A DNA stretch of 64,000 nucleotides from positions 372,001-436,000 of the forward strand of contig NZ_CP129121.1 of the NCBI RefSeq assembly GCF_030406665.1, in the 5' to 3' direction. A program made the position numbers and the translations under genes. Under the pieces are notes generated by a model. That model saw only the letters and a program-made list of their open reading frames with translations. It made no database searches and was not told the DNA's origin. This stretch comes from Halomonas halophila. GTDB lineage: Bacteria; Pseudomonadota; Gammaproteobacteria; Pseudomonadales; Halomonadaceae. Position 1 is the first letter of the stretch. Every line of letters starts with the position of its first letter. Shown piece after piece: positions 63,999 to 64,000 of the stretch.

Positions 63999-64000
63999 CT

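Overview
The window is a chromosomal segment of a high-GC gammaproteobacterium. The protein sequences are strongly acidic and the gene content (TRAP transporters, a complete protocatechuate pathway, a KefB-type antiporter, class I nrdAB) looks most like Halomonas or a close relative in the Halomonadaceae. The genus is my inference from protein resemblance, not a database result. No tRNA, rRNA, CRISPR array or prophage was found.

Layout. (1) 1-2330: the 3' part of glnE converging on a HAD phosphatase. (2) 2621-3530: one complete IS5-family (IS427-like) insertion sequence. (3) 3581-26935: a catabolic island of about 23 kb for quinate/shikimate and 4-hydroxybenzoate. QuiC, a quinate/shikimate dehydrogenase and AroQ take quinate and shikimate to protocatechuate, and PobA takes 4-hydroxybenzoate there. 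PcaHG, PcaB, a fused PcaD-PcaC (PcaL), PcaIJ and PcaF carry protocatechuate to succinyl-CoA and acetyl-CoA. Two complete TRAP transporters probably import the substrates. Regulators are of three families: IclR (one intact PcaR-like gene, one frameshifted gene), LysR (PcaQ) and AraC (PobR). A decayed oxidoreductase relic lies at the right edge. (4) 26971-34469: a lipoprotein metalloprotease, a potassium channel, a PhoPQ-like two-component system flanked by PepSY-like secreted proteins, a luciferase-like flavoprotein, an extensin-family protein and a glycine-zipper lipoprotein. (5) 34674-39773: two soluble chemoreceptor-like proteins on either side of a TelA-family gene pair. (6) 39875-44666: an ATP-grasp / CocE hydrolase / UMF1 transporter gene line. 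(7) 44836-50168: a flavin reductase-like protein, a retropepsin-like protease, and a translationally coupled VRR-NUC nuclease and iron-sulfur helicase. (8) 50219-53334: a molybdate uptake locus. (9) 53331-64000: D-threonine aldolase-like enzyme, KefB/C antiporter, DUF3565, NUDIX, TonB receptor, rhomboid protease, 6-phosphogluconate dehydrogenase, nrdB and partial nrdA.

The best new signal is regulatory. Six promoters in the catabolic island share half-sites GTTCG/CGAAC placed immediately after the -10 box and repeated with a 19-bp period. They precede quiC, both TRAP operons, pcaB and pcaI; a sixth faces leftwards beside the IS and closely resembles the first TRAP promoter. A second motif, TACGACCAANGTYG, occurs at four of the same control regions. 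A near-exact PcaQ-type palindrome lies between pcaQ and pcaHG. Together these suggest one coordinated regulon in which IclR-, LysR- and AraC-type inputs converge on uptake and ring cleavage. Other notable points are the HPPD-like half of QuiC lacking one iron-binding histidine, 11-bp-spaced direct repeats between the PepSY genes next to the two-component system, a PAS protein with an exact 121-residue repeat period, and a cytoplasmic receptor with signalling and Cache domains in reversed order.
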